A program made the position numbers and the translations under genes. From Candidatus Pseudothioglobus singularis PS1 (GTDB lineage: Bacteria; Pseudomonadota; Gammaproteobacteria; PS1; Pseudothioglobaceae): a DNA stretch of 64,000 nucleotides. Where the stretch lies: positions 558,001 through 622,000 of the forward strand of contig NZ_CP006911.1 of assembly GCF_001281385.1 (NCBI RefSeq), given 5' to 3'. The notes under the pieces are model-generated. The model had not been told where the DNA came from and searched no databases. It was given only the letters and a program-made list of their open reading frames with translations. Positions 50,165 to 58,610 of the stretch are shown one piece after another. Each line of letters starts with the position of its first letter. Position 1 is the stretch's first letter.

Positions 50165-51036
50165 CTGTAGTGTACTCTTTTTTCAATAAATAAAAATTGC
50201 GCCAAAGCAGTAAGGGCAAGTAGTGCAAGCAAGAATATCGTCAATGCTGAGGCATAAGAAATATCTAAAAATGCAAAAGCAGTCTCATAAATGTAATATA
50301 GGATTAAATTACTTGCATTATCTGGACCTCCTTTTGTTAAAACAAAAAGATGATCTACAAGTTTAAAAGAATTCAAAAAAGCATTAATCAGTACAAATAA
50401 GGTAGTTGGCAACAGCAAAGGAAATTGAATTCGCCAGAAATAATTCCAACGAGATGAACCCTCAAGCTTTGAGGCCTCTTCAAGTTCTGGTGAAATGGTC
50501 TGTAAGCCTGCAAGATAAAAAACCATAAAAAAACCAGCTTCTTTCCAAACTGTCATAACCATAATTGAAGGAAGCACAGTTGATGGGCTTCCAAGCCAGT
50601 TTGTACTTTCAAAGCCAAAAATAGCCATTGTTTTGTCGATCAATCCTATTTCTGGTGCGTAGAAAAACAACCATATGTTAGCAACTGCAATCATCGGAAG
50701 CATGGTTGGAGTAAAGTAAGCCATTCGAAGTAGTCCTCTTCCAGGAATAGCTTTATTAACAATTAAGGCCATAATAATTGCTAGCCCAATTGATGTAGGA
50801 ATAGTTCCAAGAGCAAGCCACATATTATTTATGAAAACTTTAACAAATATTGGATCACTAAACATACTTTCATAACTTTCAATGCCAGAGAATCTTCTGG
50901 GCCTTATAAAAGATTTATTTGTATAAAGACTATGAATAAAGGTCGTTATGGTTGGATAGTGAGTAAATGCCAAAAGCAATATTGCTGCAGGTGCAAACAA
51001 TAACCAACCTTGAAAATTACGAGTACTATCTTTCAT
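50161..51036 (-). CDS. ugpA: Ugp-type ABC transporter permease (UgpA-like)
   Basis: A 291-residue MalF-type permease with six helices. The start GWLLFAPAAILLLAFTHYPTI is followed by the typical FxxxGxESYESMFSDPIF segment, and the EAA loop is LEEASKLEGSSRWNYFWRIQFPLL. It works as a pair with the UgpE-like permease. A strong hairpin separates it from the ugpB-like gene upstream, so its expression may be lower than that of the binding protein. Confidence 0.86.
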   Translation of the reverse strand: MKDSTRNFQGWLLFAPAAILLLAFTHYPTITTFIHSLYTNKSFIRPRRFSGIESYESMFSDPIFVKVFINNMWLALGTIPTSIGLAIIMALIVNKAIPGRGLLRMAYFTPTMLPMIAVANIWLFFYAPEIGLIDKTMAIFGFESTNWLGSPSTVLPSIMVMTVWKEAGFFMVFYLAGLQTISPELEEASKLEGSSRWNYFWRIQFPLLLPTTLFVLINAFLNSFKLVDHLFVLTKGGPDNASNLILYYIYETAFAFLDISYASALTIFLLALLALTALAQFLFIEKRVHYR

Positions 51037-51063
51037 TATTATTTTATTTAGTCTTAGAATTAA

Positions 51064-51091
51064 TTGGTGGACGTCACTTGACGTCCACCAA
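51064..51091 (-). promoter_or_regulatory. intercistronic hairpin between ugpB and ugpA
   Basis: TTGGTGGACGTC and GACGTCCACCAA form a perfect 12-base stem around a four-base loop. It begins 11 bases after the ugpB stop and ends 28 bases before the ugpA start. No T run follows on the minus strand, so it is better read as an mRNA stability or partial-termination element than as a full terminator. Such hairpins after binding-protein genes are known from other ABC importer operons. Confidence 0.8.
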
Positions 51092-51101
51092 AATTACCAA
51101 A

Positions 51102-52379
51102 TTAACGGTAAGGTTTTAAAATACGCTCTGCAGCGGCTTGCGCCTCTGAAAGAGCTTCTTTTGGAGATTTACTTCCAACGAGTGCTGCTTGGATTGCATC
51201 ATTCAATCCTTTTTTAACTCGACTCGTTTGGTATGTTGAAAATTCAGCTGTTGCATATGCTAGCTGATCACGAGCAACTGCCGCTGGTGGAAAATCTGAA
51301 ACATATGATTTCAAAGTATCTGTCTCATATGCATCAGGACTAACACCCATGTAGCCAGTTGCTACAGACCACTTGGCAGAATTTTCAGGAGCAGTCATGA
51401 ACTTAATTAGTTTCATTGACGCTGCACGTTCTTCTGCAGTAGTGTCCTTAAACATGTAGAAGTTTCCTCCACCTGTAGGTGTTCCGCGACGCTTTCCTGC
51501 TGGAAGCATTGCAACACCAAAGTCGAAGTTAGCATTCTTTTTAACTGTAGTTAAGTTACCAGTTGAATGCCACATCATAGCTGTCTTGCCTTCTAAGAAG
51601 TTTTGACGAAGCGTACCCCATTCAATCGTTCCCTCTGGCATGATTTTATGTTCACTTCCGAATGCCTTCCAAAGTTCAAGTGCTGCAACAACATCTGGAT
51701 GATCAAAGTTAGTTTTATCACCACTTGTCATAAGTGTTTGACCATTCTGCATTGCAAGAGCACCAAACATCCAGTAAGGATAGCCAGTTGATGGAATCAT
51801 AAGACCCCACTGAGAGCCGTCATCTTTAGTTAGTGCTTTTGATGCCGCAAGAAGACCACCCCAAGTTGCTGGTGGTGTTTCAGGATCTAGACCAGCTTCA
51901 CGAAATGCATCTTTGTTATAGTACATAACAATAGTTGAGCGTTGGAAAGGAATACCCCAAGTCTTTCCTGCTGCAATTCCATTTTCCATTAGTGATGGAT
52001 AAAAAGAGTTTAACCATGCTTTTTCTTCACTTGTTGAAACAACATCATCAAACGGTATGATTGCATCTAATTCACGTAATTCATGAACATCAATTGAAAA
52101 CATAACAGACAACTGTGCTGGCTTTCCACTTTCAAGTGCAGCAAGTGCCTTTATTCTCGTATCATCATAGTTGCCTGAATAAATTGCATTTACTTCAATG
52201 TCAGGATTTTCTGACATAAAATCTGCAACAATTGCATCAACTGTTTGCGTTAATGCGCCACCCACAGCAACGGGGTAGTACATTGTTAATTCCGTTTTTG
52301 CTATTGCAGCACTTGATATCATTGAAATACCAAGAGCAACAGACAAGCTATACGAAACTTTTTTTAAGAGCTTATTCAT
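51102..52379 (-). CDS. ugpB: Ugp-type periplasmic binding protein (UgpB-like)
   Basis: A 425-residue solute-binding protein. The signal peptide is about residues 1-27 (VALGISMISSAAIAK). ELTMYYPVAVGGALTQTVDA and GIPFQRSTIVMYYNKDAF, DPETPPATW and GGGNFYMF fit the UgpB/cluster-D sugar-phosphate binding group. It would deliver G3P or glycerophosphodiesters to the permeases. An AGGAGAAAG-like ribosome site lies before the start. The gene sits upstream of ugpA in the order ugpC-ugpB-ugpA-ugpE. Confidence 0.87.
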   Translation of the reverse strand: MNKLLKKVSYSLSVALGISMISSAAIAKTELTMYYPVAVGGALTQTVDAIVADFMSENPDIEVNAIYSGNYDDTRIKALAALESGKPAQLSVMFSIDVHELRELDAIIPFDDVVSTSEEKAWLNSFYPSLMENGIAAGKTWGIPFQRSTIVMYYNKDAFREAGLDPETPPATWGGLLAASKALTKDDGSQWGLMIPSTGYPYWMFGALAMQNGQTLMTSGDKTNFDHPDVVAALELWKAFGSEHKIMPEGTIEWGTLRQNFLEGKTAMMWHSTGNLTTVKKNANFDFGVAMLPAGKRRGTPTGGGNFYMFKDTTAEERAASMKLIKFMTAPENSAKWSVATGYMGVSPDAYETDTLKSYVSDFPPAAVARDQLAYATAEFSTYQTSRVKKGLNDAIQAALVGSKSPKEALSEAQAAAERILKPYR

Positions 52380-52437
52380 TTACTTTCTCCTCGTTTATAT
52401 AATCGTAGTTCTTTTCATTTGCTATTTATCAACGCAC

Positions 52438-53475
52438 CTACGAAGTTATACGTTGATTATTTTTTTTAAACAAATGCATATCATCTGGACTCCAGCTAAT
52501 ATTTAGCTTGTCATTCAGATTAATTTTTGGCTGTCTTGGTTCACGTAGAAAGAACTCTTGATCTAAGTGACTTACTTTAAAAACAGTCTCACCCCCAAAG
52601 TAGTCAATTCCATTGACAACAACAGGAAGTCCTTTTTTGGAAAAAACCAGGTGTTCGGGTCTTATTCCAAGATTAATAGAATTATTACTGGCTTTAATTT
52701 TTTCTTGATTCTCTTTGCTAAGAGATGCAATATGAAGATCTTTGAGTTTTAAAATATTCATAGGTGGAAGCCCAATGAATTGAGCACTAAAAATGCTATT
52801 GGGATAGTTATATATTTCCTCAGGGGCGCCATTTTGAATAATTTCACCAGAATTGAGAAGTATTATTTGGTCAGCCATAGACATTGCTTCTACTTGGTCA
52901 TGTGTCACATAAACAACAGTCAATCCTAACCTTTTCTGAAGGTCACGAATTTCATCGCGCATTTCTGCTCGTAACTTTGAATCTAGGTTTGACAATGGTT
53001 CGTCCATCAGGCAAACAGATTGATCTGATACAATTGATCTAGCTAAAGCAACGCGCTGACGCTGACCTCCTGATAAATTTGCTGGTTTTCGATCGAGTAA
53101 ATCAGATAGTCCAACAACCTTTGCTGCTTCATTGACTCGTTTTTCACGTTCAGCAGGAGGCACTTTTCTTACTTTTAAACCAAACTGTATGTTTTCTTTG
53201 ACATTCAGGTGAGGGAATAGGGCGTAGGACTGAAAGACCATAGAGACTCCTCTTTTTGAGGCTTCAACTTCAGTAACATCTTTGTTTTCAATTTTAATTG
53301 TTCCAGAGGTCACATTTTCCAGGCCCGATAGCATTTTAAGAATTGTTGACTTACCGCAACCTGAAGGACCCAGTAGAACTGTAAATGATTCTTCTTTGAC
53401 AGAAAAAGAAACATTTTTTACGGCATCAATATCACCCCAGCTTTTGGATAGATTTTTTACTTCAATTGCACTCAT
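52438..53475 (-). CDS. ugpC: Ugp-type ABC transporter ATPase (UgpC-like)
   Basis: A 345-residue ATP-binding subunit. Walker A is GPSGCGKST near residue 36, the Q loop is MVFQSYALFPHL, the signature LSGGQRQRVALARS, Walker B CLMDEPLSNLD and the switch THDQVEAMSMAD. A C-terminal TOBE regulatory domain covers about residues 240-340 (LGIRPEH). UgpC belongs to the MalK branch, so substrate comes from context. It overlaps the glpR-like gene by four bases and precedes the ugpB-like gene by 58 bases. Confidence 0.9.
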   Translation of the reverse strand: MSAIEVKNLSKSWGDIDAVKNVSFSVKEESFTVLLGPSGCGKSTILKMLSGLENVTSGTIKIENKDVTEVEASKRGVSMVFQSYALFPHLNVKENIQFGLKVRKVPPAEREKRVNEAAKVVGLSDLLDRKPANLSGGQRQRVALARSIVSDQSVCLMDEPLSNLDSKLRAEMRDEIRDLQKRLGLTVVYVTHDQVEAMSMADQIILLNSGEIIQNGAPEEIYNYPNSIFSAQFIGLPPMNILKLKDLHIASLSKENQEKIKASNNSINLGIRPEHLVFSKKGLPVVVNGIDYFGGETVFKVSHLDQEFFLREPRQPKINLNDKLNISWSPDDMHLFKKNNQRITS

Positions 53476-54245
53476 ACATCTTCCTTATCACAAATTATTA
53501 ATTGAGATTCTGAATCATCTATTATTTGAATAATTTCATTGGGGGGGTTCTGGTCACAAAAAACTTTAGTAACCTCTTCAATCTGTCCTCCTCGCACATG
53601 GGCAATTCGGCCAAATTTTTCATGATCCAAAACTAAAAGGCTTTCGCGACAATTATCAAGGATAACTCTTCTTATCTGAACCTCTTCATCAGAGAAGTCT
53701 AGTAATACACCATCATTATCAACACCTGCAACGCCAAATATTCCAAAGTCAGTCTTATATGAATTAAAGAAGTTTTCAACAGGACTTCCAACCATATCAA
53801 AATCACCACTTCGTATTCTGCCACCCGAGCTGTATACCTCAAAACTGGAATTCGTACTTGCAGTTTGAGCAATGATTAGGTTGTTGGTATAAATCTTAAG
53901 ATTTTTATGTTTTAAAAGTGCTCTCACAACCATCTCAGGGGTAGTGCCTATCCCAAGAGATATAGAGCTACCATTTGGAATTTGATTGGCAACCTCTTTT
54001 GCTATAGATCTTTTGGCTACTCTATTAAGCACCTGTCTTGTACCATAAGCAAGATTACCATCAGTGGATAAAGGCTCTACACCTCCATGCTTTCGTTTTG
54101 CTTGCCCATAATCACAAAGGACGTTAATGTCCCTTCTTACTGTTTGAGTTGTGACACTAAAACGGTCAGCAAGACTTTCAACAGTAATAAATTCTTCTTG
54201 GCGAAGTAGGTCAGAAATTTCTGCTTGTCTAGCAGTTAAATCCAT
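53472..54245 (-). CDS. glpR: DeoR-family repressor, GlpR-like
   Basis: A 257-residue regulator. The N-terminal DeoR helix-turn-helix is RQAEISDLLRQEEFITVESL and RFSVTTQTVRRDINVL, followed by the KRKHGG hinge. The C-terminal sugar-phosphate sensor domain has ISLGIGTTPEMVVRAL (phosphate contact), TNNLIIA and FGVAGVDNDG. It matches the GlpR type, whose inducer is G3P. It is the first gene of the ugp arm and would bind the repeated TTCA-N2-TGAA sites in the gap before it, controlling both arms. Confidence 0.88.
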   Translation of the reverse strand: MDLTARQAEISDLLRQEEFITVESLADRFSVTTQTVRRDINVLCDYGQAKRKHGGVEPLSTDGNLAYGTRQVLNRVAKRSIAKEVANQIPNGSSISLGIGTTPEMVVRALLKHKNLKIYTNNLIIAQTASTNSSFEVYSSGGRIRSGDFDMVGSPVENFFNSYKTDFGIFGVAGVDNDGVLLDFSDEEVQIRRVILDNCRESLLVLDHEKFGRIAHVRGGQIEEVTKVFCDQNPPNEIIQIIDDSESQLIICDKEDV

Positions 54246-54260
54246 CTATAGCTCCAAATT

Positions 54261-54404
54261 GTTCATTTGAACGCTAATTCTAACATAAAAGATAAAAAAT
54301 GAACAATATTTTTTAGTCAAATGAATATTTTTCTATATTTAAATGACAATTATGCTAAAATATTCATATATATGTTCATATGAAAATAATTATTTTCATT
54401 TAAA
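54261..54404. promoter_or_regulatory. operator cluster between the two arms of the G3P locus
   Basis: Four copies of the motif TTCA-N2-TGAA lie in this AT-rich gap: GTTCAttTGAAC at 54261-54272 (perfect), GTCAaaTGAA at 54316-54325 (one mismatch), TTCAtaTGAA at 54375-54384 (perfect) and TTCAttTAAA at 54395-54404 (one mismatch). The first lies just before the glpR-like start and the last two before the HAD gene, so both divergent promoters would be covered. The last two are 20 bases apart centre to centre, about two helical turns. A further TGAAC half-site lies at 54300. The regulator is inferred to be the GlpR-like protein. Confidence 0.65.
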
Positions 54405-54451
54405 TAATTGCTGTAGTGCAAATTATTAAATTTTAATTCTCAGGTAAATAA

Positions 54452-55246
54452 ATGAAAAATCTATCAACTATGTCTTCGACTCAACTTGACAATATAAAGT
54501 TCATTCTTACAGACATTGATGACACATTGACCACAGAGGGAAGATTGAAAAGCGATGCCTATAATGCTATGGAGCGATTATCCCTCTCGGGATATAAAGT
54601 AATCCCTGTTACTGGAAGATGCGCAGGATGGTGTGATCACATTGCCAGGATGTGGCCAGTCGATGGGGTGGTTGGAGAAAACGGTGCTTTTTTTTACCAA
54701 TATGACCATATGAATAAAAAAATGCACAATGTCTACAGTCAAACCGAATTAGAAAGACAGTCTAACTTTAAACTTCTTCATCAAATTAAAGACACCGTTC
54801 TCAGTAGCGTTTCAGGAACCGCTGTAGCATCTGATCAAGATTATCGCGTTACAGATTTAGCTATTGATTTTGCTGAGGATGTTCCGAAACTCTCTATTGA
54901 TAAAATCAATGAAATTGTTGACATTGCTGAGAATAATGGCGCTACAGCAAAAGTGAGCTCGATTCATGTAAATTGCTGGATTGGTGAGCACAATAAACTC
55001 ACTACTAGCTTAAAAATTCTTAAAGAAAGCTTTGGTCTTAATGATGAAGAAATGCAGAGCAAAACCTTGTTTGTTGGAGATTCTCCAAATGATTCTATGA
55101 TGTTTGGTTTTTTTAATAATTCGATTGGCGTTGCTAACGTTGTAGATATGATGCATAAAATTGATAGTCCGCCAAAATATATAACCTCAAAATACTCAGG
55201 CGAAGGCTTTGTTGAACTGGCAGACCTCATATTAAAAGATAACTAG
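54452..55246 (+). CDS. HAD-IIB family phosphatase of the G3P locus
   Basis: A 264-residue HAD hydrolase of subfamily IIB (Cof-type C2b cap). Motif I is TDIDDTLTTEG, motif II PVTGRCAGWCDHI, a Lys in the cap end NKLTTSLKIL and motif IV FVGDSPNDSMMF. The related sugar-phosphatases act on hexose or glycerol phosphates. Its place directly before glpD (0-base spacing) suggests a sugar- or glycerol-phosphate substrate. A second ATG at codon 7 is possible; a CAGG site favours the first. Confidence 0.75.
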   Translation: MKNLSTMSSTQLDNIKFILTDIDDTLTTEGRLKSDAYNAMERLSLSGYKVIPVTGRCAGWCDHIARMWPVDGVVGENGAFFYQYDHMNKKMHNVYSQTELERQSNFKLLHQIKDTVLSSVSGTAVASDQDYRVTDLAIDFAEDVPKLSIDKINEIVDIAENNGATAKVSSIHVNCWIGEHNKLTTSLKILKESFGLNDEEMQSKTLFVGDSPNDSMMFGFFNNSIGVANVVDMMHKIDSPPKYITSKYSGEGFVELADLILKDN

Positions 55247-56809
55247 ATGCTAAAAGAAGGTGAAAAAATTTATGATGTTTTTGTAGCCGGTGGAGGTATT
55301 AATGGTCTTGGCGTTGCAAGAGATGCAGCAGGTCGAGGTTATTCAGTTTGTCTATGTGAAATGAATGACTTTGCATCTGGCACATCATCTAATTCAACAA
55401 AACTAATTCATGGTGGCCTCAGATATCTAGAGCACTATAAATTCCGCTTGGTACAAGAGTCTCTAAAAGAGCGTGAAGTGCTTCTTAAAATGGCGCCCCA
55501 TATCATTTGGCCGATGAGATTTGTCTTGCCTCACTCTAAAGGAATGAGGCCTGCCTGGCTTTTGAGGTTAGGCCTTGCTTTATATGATCACTTAGGGTTT
55601 CGAAAAATACTGCCAGGTACGAGCTCAGTCAATTTGAATAATGGCGTCTTAGAAAGCACCCTTAAAAGTAAATATAAGTTTGGATATGAGTATTCTGATT
55701 GCTGGGTTGACGATTCAAGACTGGTTATCTTAAATGCTGTTGATGCAGCTAAAAATGGCGCTAAATTACAAAACTACACTAAGGTAACAAAAGTTACTAA
55801 GTCTGATGGCATTTGGCTTATTACCACTACTGACTCAATAGATAATACTCAGAATACAATTAAAGCGAAATGTTTTATCAATGCATCTGGACCATGGGTT
55901 GATGATGTATTGCAAGAGTCCTTTAGCAATAAAAATACCAAAAATGTTCGTCTCGTTAGGGGGAGTCATATCGTTGTTAATAAGCTCTATGATCATGATA
56001 AATCCTTTATCTGTCAAAATGATGATGGTCGAATCTTTTTTTTGATTCCATATGAAGATAAATTCACGTTAATTGGAACTACAGATATTGATCATGGTCG
56101 ATCAGCTAGTGAAGTTGAGATAAGTGAAGAAGAAAAACAATACATTTGTGATTCAGCTAATGCCTATTTAAATTCAGAAATCAAACTATCAGATATTGTT
56201 TGGAGTTATTCAGGGGTCAGGCCTCTTTATGATGATGGAGCAAGCAAAGCACAAGAAGCCACTCGTGATTATGTCATTAAAGCTGAAGAGCATGACTCAT
56301 CACTGATGATTAATATTTTTGGGGGTAAAATTACGACCTACCGCCGCCTATCTGAGGCCATTCTTAAGCATATCGAAACATTCCTTGGGCAAAGAGGTGG
56401 TCCTTGGACTGATAATTCTTCTCTTCCAGGGGGAGATATTGATGTCGATGGGCTATTTGACTTAAATAATAAGATTCAGGAAAAATATCCTTTCTTAAAT
56501 GAAGAGATTGTCAAGCGCTTAGTCAGGTCATATGGGACAGTCTCATTTGATATTTTTCCTAGTGCTAAAAATATAGAGTCACTTGGCGAGAGTTTTGGCT
56601 CAGGTCTTTATGAAAAAGAGGTCGTCTACCTGGTCCAAAATGAGTGGGCTAGAACCTCTGAAGATATTTTATTTAGAAGGTCAAAGCTTGGACTGTCTCT
56701 AACAAAAAATGAAAAACAAAAGCTAGATCAATTTTTAGAAAAATACCAAAAGCTGAGTAAAACTTCTGAAAGTTCTGTTAAGCAAGATAACATAGCGGAG
56801 ACTGTATGA
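55247..56809 (+). CDS. glpD: aerobic glycerol-3-phosphate dehydrogenase GlpD
   Basis: Membrane-bound FAD enzyme that oxidises G3P to dihydroxyacetone phosphate and passes electrons to ubiquinone. The 520-residue protein shows the FAD motif VAGGGINGLGVARDAAGRG, GTSSNSTKLIHGGLRYLEH, MNDFASG and the C-terminal DAO_C domain with GGKITTYRRLSE. It starts immediately after the HAD stop and overlaps the Na/Pi gene by four bases, so the three are one operon. This gene is the strongest clue that the nearby ABC importer carries G3P. Confidence 0.97.
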   Translation: MLKEGEKIYDVFVAGGGINGLGVARDAAGRGYSVCLCEMNDFASGTSSNSTKLIHGGLRYLEHYKFRLVQESLKEREVLLKMAPHIIWPMRFVLPHSKGMRPAWLLRLGLALYDHLGFRKILPGTSSVNLNNGVLESTLKSKYKFGYEYSDCWVDDSRLVILNAVDAAKNGAKLQNYTKVTKVTKSDGIWLITTTDSIDNTQNTIKAKCFINASGPWVDDVLQESFSNKNTKNVRLVRGSHIVVNKLYDHDKSFICQNDDGRIFFLIPYEDKFTLIGTTDIDHGRSASEVEISEEEKQYICDSANAYLNSEIKLSDIVWSYSGVRPLYDDGASKAQEATRDYVIKAEEHDSSLMINIFGGKITTYRRLSEAILKHIETFLGQRGGPWTDNSSLPGGDIDVDGLFDLNNKIQEKYPFLNEEIVKRLVRSYGTVSFDIFPSAKNIESLGESFGSGLYEKEVVYLVQNEWARTSEDILFRRSKLGLSLTKNEKQKLDQFLEKYQKLSKTSESSVKQDNIAETV

Positions 56810-58446
56810 GTATACTCATCGAACTTTTAGGCTCAGTAGCGCTCCTCTTATGGGGCTTAAGAATGGTTCGTACAGGCGTAATGCGGGCTTATGGTACGAA
56901 TTTAAAGCGCTTTGCTCGTCGATCAGAAGGAAAAATCTTTCCAGCATTTTTATCGGGCTTAGTAGTTGCAGCTCTTCTTCAAAGCAGTACTGCTACGATT
57001 TTAATTTCCGCATCTTTTGCTGGCCAAAATCTTATTGGGGTTGGATCAGCATTTATAACAATGTTGGGGGCAGATGTAGGAACTTCAATTGCAGTTCTCA
57101 TTGCATCTCAGAAATTTACGACTGTTGCTCCATTATTGTTAGCTATTGGTGTTTTTGGTTTTATAGGCTCAAAAGAGAACAAGTGGCAAAATGTTTTTCG
57201 CGCAGTGAGCGGCTTAGGTTTAATTTTATTTGCACTATTATTGATATCAAATACTGCAGGAGAACTTTCTAAATTTGAGCAGTTTAAGTCACTATTAGAG
57301 ATTTTTAGTAATCAGCCAATATTTTTTGTTCTTTTGGCTCTTGTGATGACCTATCTTTCTTATTCAAGTTTAGCAATCGTGTTATTGTCTGTTAGTTTTT
57401 TAGCAACAGGCGTTATTGGGTTAAATGAAGGGCTCTATCTTGTTTTGGGGGCGAACCTTGGAAGTGGTATGCTGCCTCTTATTTCAAGCTGGAATTCTTC
57501 TGTAGTTGAGAAGACTCCAATAATTGCTAATTTACTTGTAAGAATTTTTTGTATTATAATTTTTTATCCATTTGTTGATTTATTTGCTCAATTCTTCCTA
57601 AGCTTTGCTTCAATGGAACTAGTTCCGGCGCTTTATCACCTTACTTTGAATCTTATAGTTGCTGTTATAGGTATTGCATTTTCAACTCAGATTCTTGGCT
57701 TTACTTCTAAACTTGAACTAGAGAGCAATACTGATGATACTAAAAGTGATTCAAAGTTTTTAGAATCAGATGATTTTTCTATGCCTGCTGTATCTCTTGC
57801 GAATGCTAAGAGGCAGGCGCTTAGGATAGCAGAAGTCTCTCAAAATATGGTTGTGTCATCACTTGCAGTAATGCGAGATGATAATGATCTGTTAAGAAAT
57901 GAAATTATCAAAAATGAGGATACTGTTGATAATCTCTTTGACTCCATAAAGCTTTATATTGCTCAAATATTGCAAGAAGAACTTACTCCAGCAGAAAGCC
58001 AACAAGCACTCAATATACTTAACTTTACTACGAATATGGAGCATATAGGTGATATTGTAAATAATAGTTTAATGGACATTTCTAAAAAGAAAATTTCAAA
58101 ACATATACAGTTTTCTAAAGAAGGTTTCAGTGAGATTATTTCTATTCATGAAGTAGTTTGTTCTGATTATGATCTCGCTATTAGTACATTTATGTCGAAT
58201 GATTGTGAGTTAGCTAAAGTCCTTTATGGAAAAAAACAAGAGCTTCATAAGCTGGAAACTAAATCAGTCTCTAAACATCTTCAGCGAATTGGAAAGGGAG
58301 TCACTGACAGCCTTGAGACCAGCTCAATGCATATCGACGTGATAAGAGATTATAAAAGAATAAATAGCCTTTTATCATCAATAGCCTATCCAATATTATT
58401 TGCGTCTGGTGAGATATTGGAAACAAGGCTGAAGCAAAATAGTTAA
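56806..58446 (+). CDS. Na/Pi cotransporter with C-terminal PhoU-like domain
   Basis: A 546-residue protein. The first 300 residues have eight to nine helices with the two inverted QSS-type repeats (LLQSSTATILISASFAG and SYSSLAIVLLSVSF) of the Na/Pi-cotransporter family. Residues 330-546 form a PhoU-like helical domain (LRNEIIKNEDTVDNLFDSIK). The E. coli homologue YjbB has been reported to export phosphate. In this locus, GlpD and the HAD phosphatase would release phosphate from G3P in excess of need, so export is a sensible role. Import cannot be excluded. Confidence 0.85.
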   Translation: MSILIELLGSVALLLWGLRMVRTGVMRAYGTNLKRFARRSEGKIFPAFLSGLVVAALLQSSTATILISASFAGQNLIGVGSAFITMLGADVGTSIAVLIASQKFTTVAPLLLAIGVFGFIGSKENKWQNVFRAVSGLGLILFALLLISNTAGELSKFEQFKSLLEIFSNQPIFFVLLALVMTYLSYSSLAIVLLSVSFLATGVIGLNEGLYLVLGANLGSGMLPLISSWNSSVVEKTPIIANLLVRIFCIIIFYPFVDLFAQFFLSFASMELVPALYHLTLNLIVAVIGIAFSTQILGFTSKLELESNTDDTKSDSKFLESDDFSMPAVSLANAKRQALRIAEVSQNMVVSSLAVMRDDNDLLRNEIIKNEDTVDNLFDSIKLYIAQILQEELTPAESQQALNILNFTTNMEHIGDIVNNSLMDISKKKISKHIQFSKEGFSEIISIHEVVCSDYDLAISTFMSNDCELAKVLYGKKQELHKLETKSVSKHLQRIGKGVTDSLETSSMHIDVIRDYKRINSLLSSIAYPILFASGEILETRLKQNS

Positions 58447-58492
58447 TTATTAAGGTGCAATAAGTAAGCGCTTTAATTGTGAAGATTCATCT

Positions 58493-58528
58493 TAAGGGCT
58501 CTTTATTTCTCCTTTTGTAGGGCCCTTA
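58493..58528 (+). terminator. possible terminator of the glpD operon
   Basis: TAAGGGC and GCCCTTA form a perfect seven-base stem with a 22-base T-rich loop, 47 bases after the Na/Pi gene stop. There is no long T run after it, so it is a weak terminator or partial attenuator. Confidence 0.4.
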
Positions 58529-58610
58529 TAATGATTAGATACACAAGATTAAGTAAGTCTCTTGTTTTTCAACCTCTATAATAATTCCATTAAAAAAAAT
58601 AATGTAAATT

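Noticed and set aside
56850-57272. 140-codon alternate frame inside the Na/Pi transporter gene
   Set aside because: It overlaps a clearly conserved membrane domain in another frame, has Cys- and Ser-rich odd composition and no start signal.
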